Below, one piece after another: positions 49,964 to 56,984 of a DNA stretch of 64,000 nucleotides. The DNA comes from Arthrobacter sp. zg-Y1110 (lineage in GTDB: Bacteria > Actinomycetota > Actinomycetes > Actinomycetales > Micrococcaceae). The notes under the pieces were generated by a model. The model searched no databases and was not told where the DNA came from. It saw nothing but the letters and a program-made list of their open reading frames with translations. Every line of letters starts with the position of its first letter. The first letter of the stretch is position 1. The translations under genes were made by a program, and so were the position numbers. The stretch is from positions 310,001-374,000 of the forward strand of contig NZ_CP104273.1 of the NCBI RefSeq assembly GCF_025244865.1. Direction: 5' to 3'.

Positions 49964-50257
49964 ATGGACGAACAGGCTCCCGCAACCGCGTACCCGCGCA
50001 CCTTTACGACCTTCGTTGATCTGCGTGACGGCCTCGATGAGCTGAACTACGAGCTCGGCATCGACGCCACCGGTATCACCACAGGATCCGGCACGGCGTT
50101 CTGGTTCGCCTACTGCACCGATCCCGACGGCCTCTGGTGTGTGGAATCCGGCCACCCCGGCGAAAGACTTGCCGACGACGGATGCTACGACACCCTCCCG
50201 CTGGACACCGTCCGCGGAATGGGCCCCTGGACAATTCTCTGGGCACCGGCCAGCTGA
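49964..50257 (+). CDS. hypothetical protein, 97 aa
   Basis: ATG after CGAAAGA. Aromatic-rich (SGTAFWFAYCTDPDGLWCVESG), probably a small beta domain. First gene of the operon that contains the three prepilin-like proteins. Confidence 0.65.
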   Translation: MDEQAPATAYPRTFTTFVDLRDGLDELNYELGIDATGITTGSGTAFWFAYCTDPDGLWCVESGHPGERLADDGCYDTLPLDTVRGMGPWTILWAPAS

Positions 50258-50301
50258 CCTTCCCCGCGGCCGCGACGGCGGCTGCCCTACCGAAAGATTT
50301 C

Positions 50302-50577
50302 ATGAAGAACCTGAAAGCATCCATCCGTACAGCCCTGGGCAACAGCCGCGGCTACACCATCGCAGACGTCCTGATCGGCGTCATCGTCACGGGCATCCTG
50401 GGCTTCGTCGCCATCGGATCCATTTACGCCGTGGATTCCGGAGTGGCACTGGGCAGCTACTTCATTGGCGTCGCCGCCGTTGCAGGGGTAGGCGGACTGG
50501 GCTACTACGCGTACACCCTGTGGAAGAAGAGCACTGCAGCCGGCGGAACCAAGATCGGCCAGGTGCCGGGCCAGTGA
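50302..50577 (+). CDS. prepilin-like two-span membrane protein 1
   Basis: 91 residues. TALGNSRGYTIADVLIGVIVTGIL resembles a type III (prepilin) signal: Gly before a Tyr-Thr-x-x-Asp hydrophobic helix, with Asp in the position normally held by Glu5. A second span ends GLGYYAYTLWKK. The next two genes share the plan: LG(N/S)(S/T)RG, span, loop, span, LWKK/LWKR. True pilin processing is not shown. Confidence 0.6.
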   Translation: MKNLKASIRTALGNSRGYTIADVLIGVIVTGILGFVAIGSIYAVDSGVALGSYFIGVAAVAGVGGLGYYAYTLWKKSTAAGGTKIGQVPGQ

Positions 50578-50894
50578 CGAGGAGCGGGACCGTATCCGCA
50601 CGGAAGGCCCTGGGCAGCACCCGCGGCAGCGCCCTGCTCGAGATGATTATCGGGCTGGCCATCACGATGATGCTGTTCCTCGCAGTCACCTCTTCAGTGA
50701 ACGCCATGGCCGGGGACGGACTGATCAGCACTTCAGCAATGATCAATGCTGGCCTGGTTGCCGGCGCCGTCCTCCTGGCAGCCGGTCTGGGAACCTACGT
50801 CTTTTTGCTGTGGAAGCGCGTCTCCGGAGTACAGGCCGCCGAAGCTGAGACGGCCGCCCGTGAAGCCAAAGCAGCATCGGTGCAACACCTGTGA
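50574..50894 (+). CDS. prepilin-like two-span membrane protein 2
   Basis: 106 residues; GTG overlaps the previous stop. ALGSTRGSALLEMIIGLAIT has Gly followed by S-A-L-L-E, the Glu at position 5 as in classic prepilins. Second span GLGTYVFLLWKR; acidic C-terminal tail. Paralogue of its neighbours. Confidence 0.6.
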   Translation: MTRSGTVSARKALGSTRGSALLEMIIGLAITMMLFLAVTSSVNAMAGDGLISTSAMINAGLVAGAVLLAAGLGTYVFLLWKRVSGVQAAEAETAAREAKAASVQHL

Positions 50895-51199
50895 ACCCTT
50901 TGAAGCCACAGTCCGCGCGTTCAGCCCTGGGTAGCTCCCGCGGCGGGCTCGACCTCGCCTCCCTGCTGATCTGCATCGTCATCGTTGCTTTGCTGGCTGC
51001 CGGTTTCCTGGGCGCAGTGCAGGCTGCCGGGTATGGATCCGTCGGTGGTCCGGTTCAGGATGAGTTCGATATGTCCGGCATCGTGAACTATGCGGTCGCC
51101 GGCGTCACGGTTATTGTCGCTGCTGCCCTTGGTGCCTACGCGTACAGGCTGTGGAAGAAGACCGCCGCTGCCGGCACCGGCCCGAAGGGCGTGGCATGA
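50891..51199 (+). CDS. prepilin-like two-span membrane protein 3
   Basis: 102 residues; GTG overlaps the previous stop. SALGSSRGGLDLASLLICIVIV starts the first span, ALGAYAYRLWKK ends the second. The prepilin-like residues are less complete (no acidic residue at 5). Its reading frame continues open after the stop into the next feature. Confidence 0.6.
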   Translation: MNPLKPQSARSALGSSRGGLDLASLLICIVIVALLAAGFLGAVQAAGYGSVGGPVQDEFDMSGIVNYAVAGVTVIVAAALGAYAYRLWKKTAAAGTGPKGVA

Positions 51200-51271
51200 A
51201 GGCGCCTGAAGGCCCCTCCCGGGGTCCCGACCGACAACCCGGCGTTCAACCGCCTGGTCTCCGCCATTGCC

Positions 51272-51532
51272 TTGACGATCAGCCAGCATCAGCCGGTGCG
51301 CCGCGGCGAGGGGAAGGTGGGCATGACGTGCCGGTTCCGGCTGTGCCGGGAGCCGATCTTCCTGACCCGCGGTGACGGTGCGAACCATCAGTCATTCGAG
51401 ATCATCCGGACCATCCGGGAGACTGCCGGTGACGCCGCCATGGAAGAAGATCCCGAAGACATGGCCAGAGCTGCATCCGACCTGATCGAACTACTCGGGC
51501 TTGATACCGGGGACGCCCCGGCAGTGGAGTAG
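51272..51532 (+). CDS. hypothetical protein, 86 aa, start uncertain
   Basis: TTG start shown, but the frame is open back to the TGA of the previous gene (51197-51199), so a longer form or read-through is possible. Contains CRFRLC, which may bind metal, and an acidic helical C terminus. A competing 59-codon ORF in another frame starts at ATG 51196. Confidence 0.5.
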   Translation: MTISQHQPVRRGEGKVGMTCRFRLCREPIFLTRGDGANHQSFEIIRTIRETAGDAAMEEDPEDMARAASDLIELLGLDTGDAPAVE

Positions 51533-51537
51533 GCACC

Positions 51538-51567
51538 AGGGGGGGGTTGGAGGTCCACCCCCCCCCT
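51538..51567. repeat. G8/C9 homopolymer hairpin
   Basis: An A+G8+TTGG arm pairs with CCA+C9+T. The G and C runs make a very stable hairpin and are prone to slippage; it may terminate transcription from the upstream operon. Confidence 0.6.
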
Positions 51568-51676
51568 GACACGAACAACCCACACCAGGAGGGACCGCCG
51601 CTGCCCGCCGTGGTAGCGTACGGTGCGCAGGACCCGTTGGCTGTCCGACCGCAGCCAGAGGGCCCTGCATTTCGCG

Positions 51677-51698
51677 GCCCCCCGGTTCTCCGGGGGGC
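51677..51698 (+). terminator. terminator-like hairpin
   Basis: Stem GCCCCCCGG/CCGGGGGGC with a TTCT loop, between the G8/C9 hairpin and the ATP-dependent ligase gene. Confidence 0.6.
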
Positions 51699-51748
51699 TT
51701 CTGCGTTCCCGGGAAGGACCCCCACTCCCCCATAGCTGACGGCACGCG

Positions 51749-51754
51749 TAGCAT
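51749..51754 (+). promoter_or_regulatory. possible host-type leaderless -10
   Basis: TAGCAT (TAnnnT pattern), ending 6 nt before ATG 51761, the spacing of ordinary actinobacterial leaderless promoters. The repeated 12-mer is absent here. Confidence 0.4.
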
Positions 51755-51760
51755 CTGCCC

Positions 51761-52759
51761 ATGATCGGGCTCCCGGATTCCCTGTCGCCGCCGCAACCGA
51801 TGGCACTGGCCCGGCCGGTGGAATCAATCCCCGCCGCCGGCGCCCTCCCGGGAGGCTGCCTGTACGAACCCAAATGGGACGGCTTCCGCGCCGGGGTCTA
51901 CACCGGGGAACTGGGAACACAGATCTGGTCCCGGAATGCCCGAGACCTCACCGGACGCTTCCCCGACCTCGTCGAAGCCGTCCGCAGCCAGCTTCCACCC
52001 GGTTACGTCCTGGATGCCGAAGCGGTCATCTGGTCGGGGGAACGCACCGACTTCGCCGCACTGCAGGCCCGGATGAGCGCGGGGCGGCGGACGCTGCCTG
52101 ACATGGTCCGCCGGGCGCCGGCGTCCCTGGCGGTCTTTGACCTGCTGGCCGTGGCCGGACGCGACATCAGGGACCTGCCCCTGCATATCCGCCGGACACT
52201 GCTGGAGGAACTGGCCGCCGACTGGGAACCGCCGCTGAACCTCTGCCCCTTCACCGCGGACAGGGATACGGCGGAACAATGGTTCACCGACCTGCCCGCG
52301 GCCGGAATCGAAGGGCTCGTCATCAAGGGAGCCGGACAACCGTACCGGGGCGGGGAACGCCAGTGGCTGAAGATACGCCATCGAAACCCGGTCGACGTCG
52401 TGTGCGCTGCGGTCCTGGGAACCCGGGCCCGCCCGGCTGCCCTCATCCTCGGACTGCCTTCCCGCGGACGGCTGCGGATCGTGGGCAGGACGGCCCCCTT
52501 GAAGAAAGACGCTGCGGTGCGCGCCGGACGGATCCTTGAACCTGCCGGAGAGAACCATCCCTGGCCGGAAACCATCAGCCCGCGGATCCTGGACCGGTTC
52601 ACCGAGAACAAAGATCCGGTCCGCCTGGTCCGGGTGGCGCCGGTCACCGTCGAGGTTTCCGCGGACACCGCCTTCGAGAACGGATCATTCCGCCACCCGG
52701 TACGTTTCCTCAGGCTGCGCCCCGATCTGGATCCGGTCGGGGTAACCGACCCCTCCTAG
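51761..52759 (+). CDS. ATP-dependent DNA ligase (LigC/LigD-ligase type)
   Basis: 332 residues: adenylation domain with KWDGFR (catalytic Lys38), later motifs EAVIW, FDLLAV, GIEGLVIKG and the QWLKIRHR segment, then an OB-fold. This is the compact ligase linked to NHEJ or base-excision repair in actinobacteria. No Ku or primase gene is adjacent. It seems to use a different promoter from its neighbours. Confidence 0.9.
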   Translation: MIGLPDSLSPPQPMALARPVESIPAAGALPGGCLYEPKWDGFRAGVYTGELGTQIWSRNARDLTGRFPDLVEAVRSQLPPGYVLDAEAVIWSGERTDFAALQARMSAGRRTLPDMVRRAPASLAVFDLLAVAGRDIRDLPLHIRRTLLEELAADWEPPLNLCPFTADRDTAEQWFTDLPAAGIEGLVIKGAGQPYRGGERQWLKIRHRNPVDVVCAAVLGTRARPAALILGLPSRGRLRIVGRTAPLKKDAAVRAGRILEPAGENHPWPETISPRILDRFTENKDPVRLVRVAPVTVEVSADTAFENGSFRHPVRFLRLRPDLDPVGVTDPS

Positions 52760-52762
52760 GGT

Positions 52763-52794
52763 GGGCAGGGACCCGGCTATCTCCGCACACATAA
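52763..52794 (+). promoter_or_regulatory. repeat promoter, leaderless
   Basis: GGGCAGGG, 12 nt, CCGCACACATAA, 5 nt, ATG 52800. Confidence 0.85.
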
Positions 52795-52799
52795 GGGGC

Positions 52800-53174
52800 A
52801 TGGAAACCGCAACAGCCCCGCAGAACAGATTTGATGTCCATCAGGACTCGCTGACGGCCGCCGCCTCTCTTACCCTCGCCCTCGCAGAGGCAGACCGGTG
52901 GACGTCCCCCAAACTTGCCGAGGCCTGGGCGGCGGAGAACGGTTTCACTGCCGAGACCGTCCACGATCCCTTCCGTTTCGATGAGCTGCACCGCCCGGGT
53001 GCGCTGGTTGTCCAGGCCGGGAACGTTGAGATAGCTCTCCGGACCGTCGACAGCTTCCACGAAACGGTCACCCTGCAGGGAAGGCTCTCATTCCTCAGCA
53101 CACTGGAGGACTTCGACCTCGGCGGCTGGGGCGGGGCAGTCACCTTCCTCTACCCGTGCGAACAGCCCGCATAA
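52800..53174 (+). CDS. hypothetical protein, 124 aa
   Basis: Leaderless; alanine-rich helical N terminus (SLTAAASLTLALAEADRWTSPKLAEAW) and a beta C terminus. No motif recognised. Downstream 53175-53349 is a lower-GC stretch without a gene. Confidence 0.65.
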   Translation: METATAPQNRFDVHQDSLTAAASLTLALAEADRWTSPKLAEAWAAENGFTAETVHDPFRFDELHRPGALVVQAGNVEIALRTVDSFHETVTLQGRLSFLSTLEDFDLGGWGGAVTFLYPCEQPA

Positions 53175-53349
53175 CGGACGGCACTATCCGCTGTCCTGCC
53201 CGCCTCCACCGGGTCCGCCCGGACTGGGTCCGGAAAGCGTTCAAAATCGTGACCGGATTACCGGCAGAACATCATGCGTTGTGCTGGATTCCCATTTACA
53301 GAACGTGTGTAATAAGCCCTACCACTCCAACCGATAGGCCCATTCCTTC

Positions 53350-53853
53350 ATGAACTCAGAACTGGCTTCAGTGCTCTTTCTCCTGATACCGCTTGTCATC
53401 GCATTCATGGTGATCAAGAAATTCGTCGACGCGTGGACCGGAAAGAGCGCAACGAAGAGTGTGGATCGAAAGTACAAGAGGCGCGACAGGGTTGATTCCA
53501 AGTGCCGTAAGCGCCTTGAGTCCCTTGGCTTTACCTACACGGGGAGCGAGCACGAACGCATCCCCCCAGTCACTTACCAGAAGTACGTCCGGACCGAGAA
53601 AAACGGCGACACACTCGAAGTACGGCATACCTCGGCTGATCACGGAAAGATGCAGCAGGGGAAGGTCACACTCATTGTCACCAGGTATAGAAGAAACCTC
53701 GAAATCTTCAGGGACGGAAGCAGCTGGCGGCCATTCGGGCTCTTCGGCTTCAGCGGAGGTTATATCGACCAGGCCATTTCACGGGCCACCCGAAGGAAGT
53801 TTACGAAAGAACAGCCGGCAGTTTCCGACTCCCGTTACTCCGGGCGGGGATAA
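53350..53853 (+). CDS. single-span membrane protein in lower-GC islet
   Basis: 167 residues. One span near the N terminus (about 4-22), then a basic linker (KYKRRDRVDSKCRKR) and a mixed domain. Codon use is AT-richer than in neighbours and no repeated promoter precedes it, consistent with recent arrival. Function unknown. Confidence 0.6.
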   Translation: MNSELASVLFLLIPLVIAFMVIKKFVDAWTGKSATKSVDRKYKRRDRVDSKCRKRLESLGFTYTGSEHERIPPVTYQKYVRTEKNGDTLEVRHTSADHGKMQQGKVTLIVTRYRRNLEIFRDGSSWRPFGLFGFSGGYIDQAISRATRRKFTKEQPAVSDSRYSGRG

Positions 53854-53885
53854 AGCACCCGCTGCACAAGATCAGCACAGACAAG

Positions 53886-53922
53886 GAAGGCCCCGCCACC
53901 CAAAAAGTGTGGCGGGGCCTTC
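53886..53922. terminator. bidirectional terminator between convergent units
   Basis: Perfect 14-bp stem GAAGGCCCCGCCAC/GTGGCGGGGCCTTC with a 9-nt A-rich loop, between the genes ending at 53853 (+) and 53933 (-). Confidence 0.85.
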
Positions 53923-53932
53923 AACGTTCAGG

Positions 53933-54376
53933 TTAGTCCTCTTCGGCCGGCGGCAGGCCTGCCGCTTCCTCCCTCACGGAGTCGATGGCTTCCTTGATCC
54001 GGGCCGGGCTCGGGTCCGCTCCGAGGTTCTCGGAAACGTAAATCTCTTCCTGGACTTCTGCTTCGACGGCGACGACCGTGGTTCCGTCTTCGGTTTCGCC
54101 AATGACCAGTTCCCGACCCATGTCCTCGCGCCAGTACCGCAGGGCGCCGTCCTTCACCGGGTAGTCGCCGTTGTAGGGTTCCAGGGTGCCGTCGACGCCT
54201 GCCTCATACAGGGAGGCCGGGAAGGCGCGTTCGCCTTCGTCCCACCAGGACATATCGTGGTCCGCCCCGTTGGGATTGCTGAGTTCGACACCGGTCGGCT
54301 CGCTCTGCTCTTTGGCTGCGAACTGGCCGCCGTTGCCGGCCTGGCCGACATCCTTCTTACGCGTGTTTTCTGTCAT
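53933..54376 (-). CDS. hypothetical acidic protein with N-terminal GGQF tag
   Basis: 147 residues; ATG 54376 is chosen because it lies exactly 5 nt after the 12-mer. Residues 12-32 (GQAGNGGQFAAKEQSEPTGVEL) match the tag on the NAD+-dependent ligase and on the protein at 43485. The rest is very acidic with Trp-rich DMSWWDEGE. Function unknown. Confidence 0.7.
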   Translation of the reverse strand: MTENTRKKDVGQAGNGGQFAAKEQSEPTGVELSNPNGADHDMSWWDEGERAFPASLYEAGVDGTLEPYNGDYPVKDGALRYWREDMGRELVIGETEDGTTVVAVEAEVQEEIYVSENLGADPSPARIKEAIDSVREEAAGLPPAEED

Positions 54377-54381
54377 AGCCA

Positions 54382-54413
54382 TGTTGTGTGCGGCTGCAGC
54401 CCGCTGTGCCTAA
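54382..54413 (-). promoter_or_regulatory. repeat promoter variant, leaderless, minus strand
   Basis: CCGCACACAACA then 5 nt and ATG 54376 on the minus strand. The -35 position (TTAGGCAC) is atypical. Confidence 0.55.
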
Positions 54414-54625
54414 CCCCGCTCAACCGGTGTTGCACTTGTGTCCACGACGGGGCCGAGCTGGGCGGCGAAGTCGGCAGCCCACTGCTCCTCGTTGCCTTCA
54501 CCGACGGTGAATTCCCAGTGCCGGCGTTCCTGGCTGACCATGACGGTCCCGTCGTTGTCGGGCACGACCCGCAGGATGGTGTCCGCGTTGATGTACTTGC
54601 CGTCGATCTTGACCATGGTGGGCAT
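54410..54625 (-). CDS. hypothetical protein, 71 aa
   Basis: Last gene of the five-gene minus operon (56416 down to 54410). Small beta protein (MVKIDGKYINADTILRVVPDNDGTVMVSQERRHWEF). Family not recognised. Confidence 0.65.
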   Translation of the reverse strand: MPTMVKIDGKYINADTILRVVPDNDGTVMVSQERRHWEFTVGEGNEEQWAADFAAQLGPVVDTSATPVERG

Positions 54626-54628
54626 CGT

Positions 54629-54964
54629 CTATTCCTTCTGTTCAGTCGTGGGCTCCGCGATGGCAGCCTCGGCGGATGTTCCTTCAGCGGCTGCAGAACC
54701 TGTGACCTGCCCGGAGAACGCCTTGCTCATGTGCTCCGACAGCTGAGGGCCGCATACCAGCACCAACGTCGCGCCGACGGCCATAAAAGCCAGGTGAAGC
54801 CAACCCTTGGGCCATACCTGCTGATCTTTGTCGACCATCCTGGCGAAGATCATCTTCACGCCGGACACTGCGATTCCCAGCCCGAAGACCGCGCCTATGC
54901 CCCACAGGACGGCGGGTCCAAAGACACTGAAGATGGTGTCGGCGATGCCTGGTGTTTCTGTCAT
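54629..54964 (-). CDS. two-span membrane protein, 111 aa
   Basis: Spans at about 15-37 and 54-72; acidic, Ala/Glu-rich C terminus. Between two genes of the minus operon with 3-4 bp gaps or overlaps, so co-translated. No family recognised. Confidence 0.65.
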   Translation of the reverse strand: MTETPGIADTIFSVFGPAVLWGIGAVFGLGIAVSGVKMIFARMVDKDQQVWPKGWLHLAFMAVGATLVLVCGPQLSEHMSKAFSGQVTGSAAAEGTSAEAAIAEPTTEQKE

Positions 54965-55419
54965 TTCTTCCTCTGGTTGGGGTTGCCGAGGCTGGCAGGC
55001 TCCTGTGTATTTGAGAGGCTTCGCTCGAGCGCCGAGTCGAAAGCCTGCTCGAAGTCGATTCGCTCACGCACCGTGCGCGGGCGGACGTCGGGGTGGATCC
55101 GGCACTGCACGGTCTTGTCCCGCAGCATGGTCCCGCACAGGCATTCCCGTCCGGCGCCGGCTTCTGCGGCTTCCAGGCGGGCGATCAGTGTCAGGACAGT
55201 GTCCGGGTCCGCTGCGGTAATGAAGGCGGCAACGTTCCGTCCGTAATCCGCGAACCGGGTGCTGACCGTGCAGATCTCCGCGAACTGGCCGCGGCCACCG
55301 GCCTCCACCACGATCGGGTCGCCGTGGACGTTGGGCCAGACTTCCCAGTTCCGGGCCGGGACAGCCTCTGCGGCGGCCTTCAGCAGCTGCAGGTTCGGTC
55401 CGTCCGTAGCGGCACCCAT
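54961..55419 (-). CDS. Ead/Ea22-like protein
   Basis: 152 residues. FAEICTVSTRFADYGRNVAAFITAADPDTVLTLIARLEAAEA fits the phage Ead/Ea22-like pattern in which an alanine/asparagine-rich segment leads to ADPxxVLxLIxRLE. These are phage accessory proteins of unknown mechanism. ECLCG...CRIHP adds possible metal ligands. ATGA overlap with the next gene. Confidence 0.65.
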   Translation of the reverse strand: MGAATDGPNLQLLKAAAEAVPARNWEVWPNVHGDPIVVEAGGRGQFAEICTVSTRFADYGRNVAAFITAADPDTVLTLIARLEAAEAGAGRECLCGTMLRDKTVQCRIHPDVRPRTVRERIDFEQAFDSALERSLSNTQEPASLGNPNQRKK

Positions 55420-55901
55420 CAGCCCTGCACCTCGGCAAGAGGAAGTTCTGCTGCTGCCTGGACCATATGGAATTCGGCGTCCCCGTCCTGGACCAGCTTC
55501 ACTTCGATGACACCGGAGGCACCCTCAACGACGAAGGTTTCGCCTGCACTGATGGACGCACTCCGGATGGCTCCGGCCATGGCCTCAGCTTCGTCGTCAC
55601 TGACGGTGACCCCGTACGTGTTTTCAGCCCATTCCTGGACGATGCCAATATGCCCTTCGTCGGCCGACGGACGTGCCTTCCATTCCTGAAGACAGGAGAT
55701 GCCGCCGACGATGAACGCCCCGGCCAGACCCAGGCAACCGATGCTGACCAGCAGCCATCTGGACTTGTACCAGCCCTTCTCCCCGAAGGGGAAGACGGCC
55801 ACGGCGGCAATCAGCGGAAGGATGGCTGTCATCAATGCCAGCAAGCCCGTGAGCAAACCGTCCCTTGCGGACGAGTCGATGGCGATGAGTTCTGCGGTCA
55901 T
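55419..55901 (-). CDS. multi-span membrane protein with YG mini-domain
   Basis: 160 residues. Two or three spans (about 15-38, 47-70) then ENTYGVTVSDDEAEAMA and short beta segments (GETFVVEGASGVIEVKLVQDGDAEFHMV), the same plan as 38521, 38983 and 61720. Function unknown. Confidence 0.65.
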   Translation of the reverse strand: MTAELIAIDSSARDGLLTGLLALMTAILPLIAAVAVFPFGEKGWYKSRWLLVSIGCLGLAGAFIVGGISCLQEWKARPSADEGHIGIVQEWAENTYGVTVSDDEAEAMAGAIRSASISAGETFVVEGASGVIEVKLVQDGDAEFHMVQAAAELPLAEVQG

Positions 55902-56416
55902 GGCATCTCTTTCGCGGCGGCAGGCTCCCAGATGACGGTGAGGTCGCCGTAGTAGCGCACTGCAGCGCCCACGGGGATCGGGTCATGGTTATGGTCGGGG
56001 CTGGATCCGAAGAACTCATTGCCGGAGTAGGAGTAGACGCGCCGGAGCAACTTCGGCCAGGACGGGTTGTGCCGGATGCCGAGGCCGCGGACGAGCGAGC
56101 CTTCCGGCAAAGCCAGCAGCTCCTCTTCGGTGGTGATAGCCCGGCCCTGACCGTCCTTGTCTGCATCAACGATGATGATGACGGTCTGTTCAGGGCGGAT
56201 GAGCAGCCCGGCGGACGGGATGTTGTTGCTGTCGGTCCCGGCTTCAAGGAGCGTCCACCCGGAGCCGTAGCGCAGGAACGCCTCGGGCCACTTGTCGTCG
56301 GCACTGTTCAGGATGATGGCAATGGACCCCTGCGTAAGGGCATCCAGTCCGGCGGCATCTTTTACTTCCCTGTGCAGGGGCTGTGCACCGTCGGGCGTCG
56401 TGTCATTGATGGTCAT
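55898..56416 (-). CDS. LPxGS-domain protein, two units
   Basis: 172 residues, leaderless, first gene of the minus operon. Two related units: LDALTQGSIAIILNSADDKWPEAFLRYGSGW and LLALPEGSLVRGLG...NEFFGSSPDHNHDPIPVGAAV. Links this operon to the LPxGS family of the + strand. Confidence 0.65.
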   Translation of the reverse strand: MTINDTTPDGAQPLHREVKDAAGLDALTQGSIAIILNSADDKWPEAFLRYGSGWTLLEAGTDSNNIPSAGLLIRPEQTVIIIVDADKDGQGRAITTEEELLALPEGSLVRGLGIRHNPSWPKLLRRVYSYSGNEFFGSSPDHNHDPIPVGAAVRYYGDLTVIWEPAAAKEMP

Positions 56417-56421
56417 GCTCC

Positions 56422-56453
56422 CTATGTGTGCGGAGCTGCCCGAAGCCGTCTAC
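56422..56453 (-). promoter_or_regulatory. repeat promoter, leaderless, minus strand
   Basis: GTAGACGG (partial), 12 nt, CCGCACACATAG, 5 nt, ATG 56416. Divergent from the promoter at 56478. Confidence 0.75.
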
Positions 56454-56477
56454 GCCGGGGTTCGGACTGGCCCGCTC

Positions 56478-56509
56478 GGGGAGGGAAAGCGGGACGTCCG
56501 CACACATAA
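56478..56509 (+). promoter_or_regulatory. repeat promoter, leadered
   Basis: GGGGAGGG, 12 nt, CCGCACACATAA; GTG 56556 is 46 nt downstream behind AAAGGA. Divergent partner of the copy at 56422. Confidence 0.8.
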
Positions 56510-56555
56510 TCAGTACCGGCGATAGTCGGTGAGACCTCCTCGAAAGGAACCTTCT

Positions 56556-56897
56556 GTGTTCGACTTTTCCCTCTTCGCCGTGTTCGCCGAACTCGCATCA
56601 AGCCCGCAGAAGCTGGCTGTGGCCTTGGCCGTTTTCGCGGCCGGGTTCGCCGTCCTGTACATGGTCAACAAGGTAAAAATGGATGTTGAATCCGACTGGT
56701 TCGTCTCCGTGGTCTTCGCAGGTGACGAGGAGCTCGCCGCACGCGGCACCCCGGCCCTGATCAACGACTGCGCCCGCATGGAGGAAATTGCCCTCGATGT
56801 AAACAACCGTGCAGGGGTCAACCGCTCGTGGATCAACGAGGACGCCGTCAACGGCCAGCTCATGCGGCTCAAGGCGGCACTGACGGCGAACCGCTGA
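56556..56897 (+). CDS. single-span membrane protein, 113 aa
   Basis: GTG behind GAAAGGAAC. N-terminal span (about 18-39), then a soluble helical domain with VFAGDEELAARGTPALINDCARMEEIAL. No family recognised. Confidence 0.65.
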   Translation: MFDFSLFAVFAELASSPQKLAVALAVFAAGFAVLYMVNKVKMDVESDWFVSVVFAGDEELAARGTPALINDCARMEEIALDVNNRAGVNRSWINEDAVNGQLMRLKAALTANR

Positions 56898-56947
56898 CAA
56901 CAGGCCGGGGCGGATCTATGGCCGTCCCGGCACCCCGCCGGCGCTCC

Positions 56948-56979
56948 GGGGAGGACCAATGCCCTGTCCGCACACATAG
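56948..56979 (+). promoter_or_regulatory. repeat promoter, leaderless
   Basis: GGGGAGGA, 12 nt, CCGCACACATAG, 5 nt, ATG 56985. Confidence 0.85.
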
Positions 56980-56984
56980 GGGGC

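Noticed and set aside
51196..51375. A 59-codon ORF from ATG 51196
   Set aside because: It overlaps a more protein-like frame (51272-51532) and its product is Gly/Pro/Arg-rich, as in shadow frames.
53459..55246. A 595-codon + strand open frame across 53.5-55.2 kb
   Set aside because: It runs antisense through four minus-strand genes with proper overlaps and through a bidirectional terminator; no domain is recognisable.
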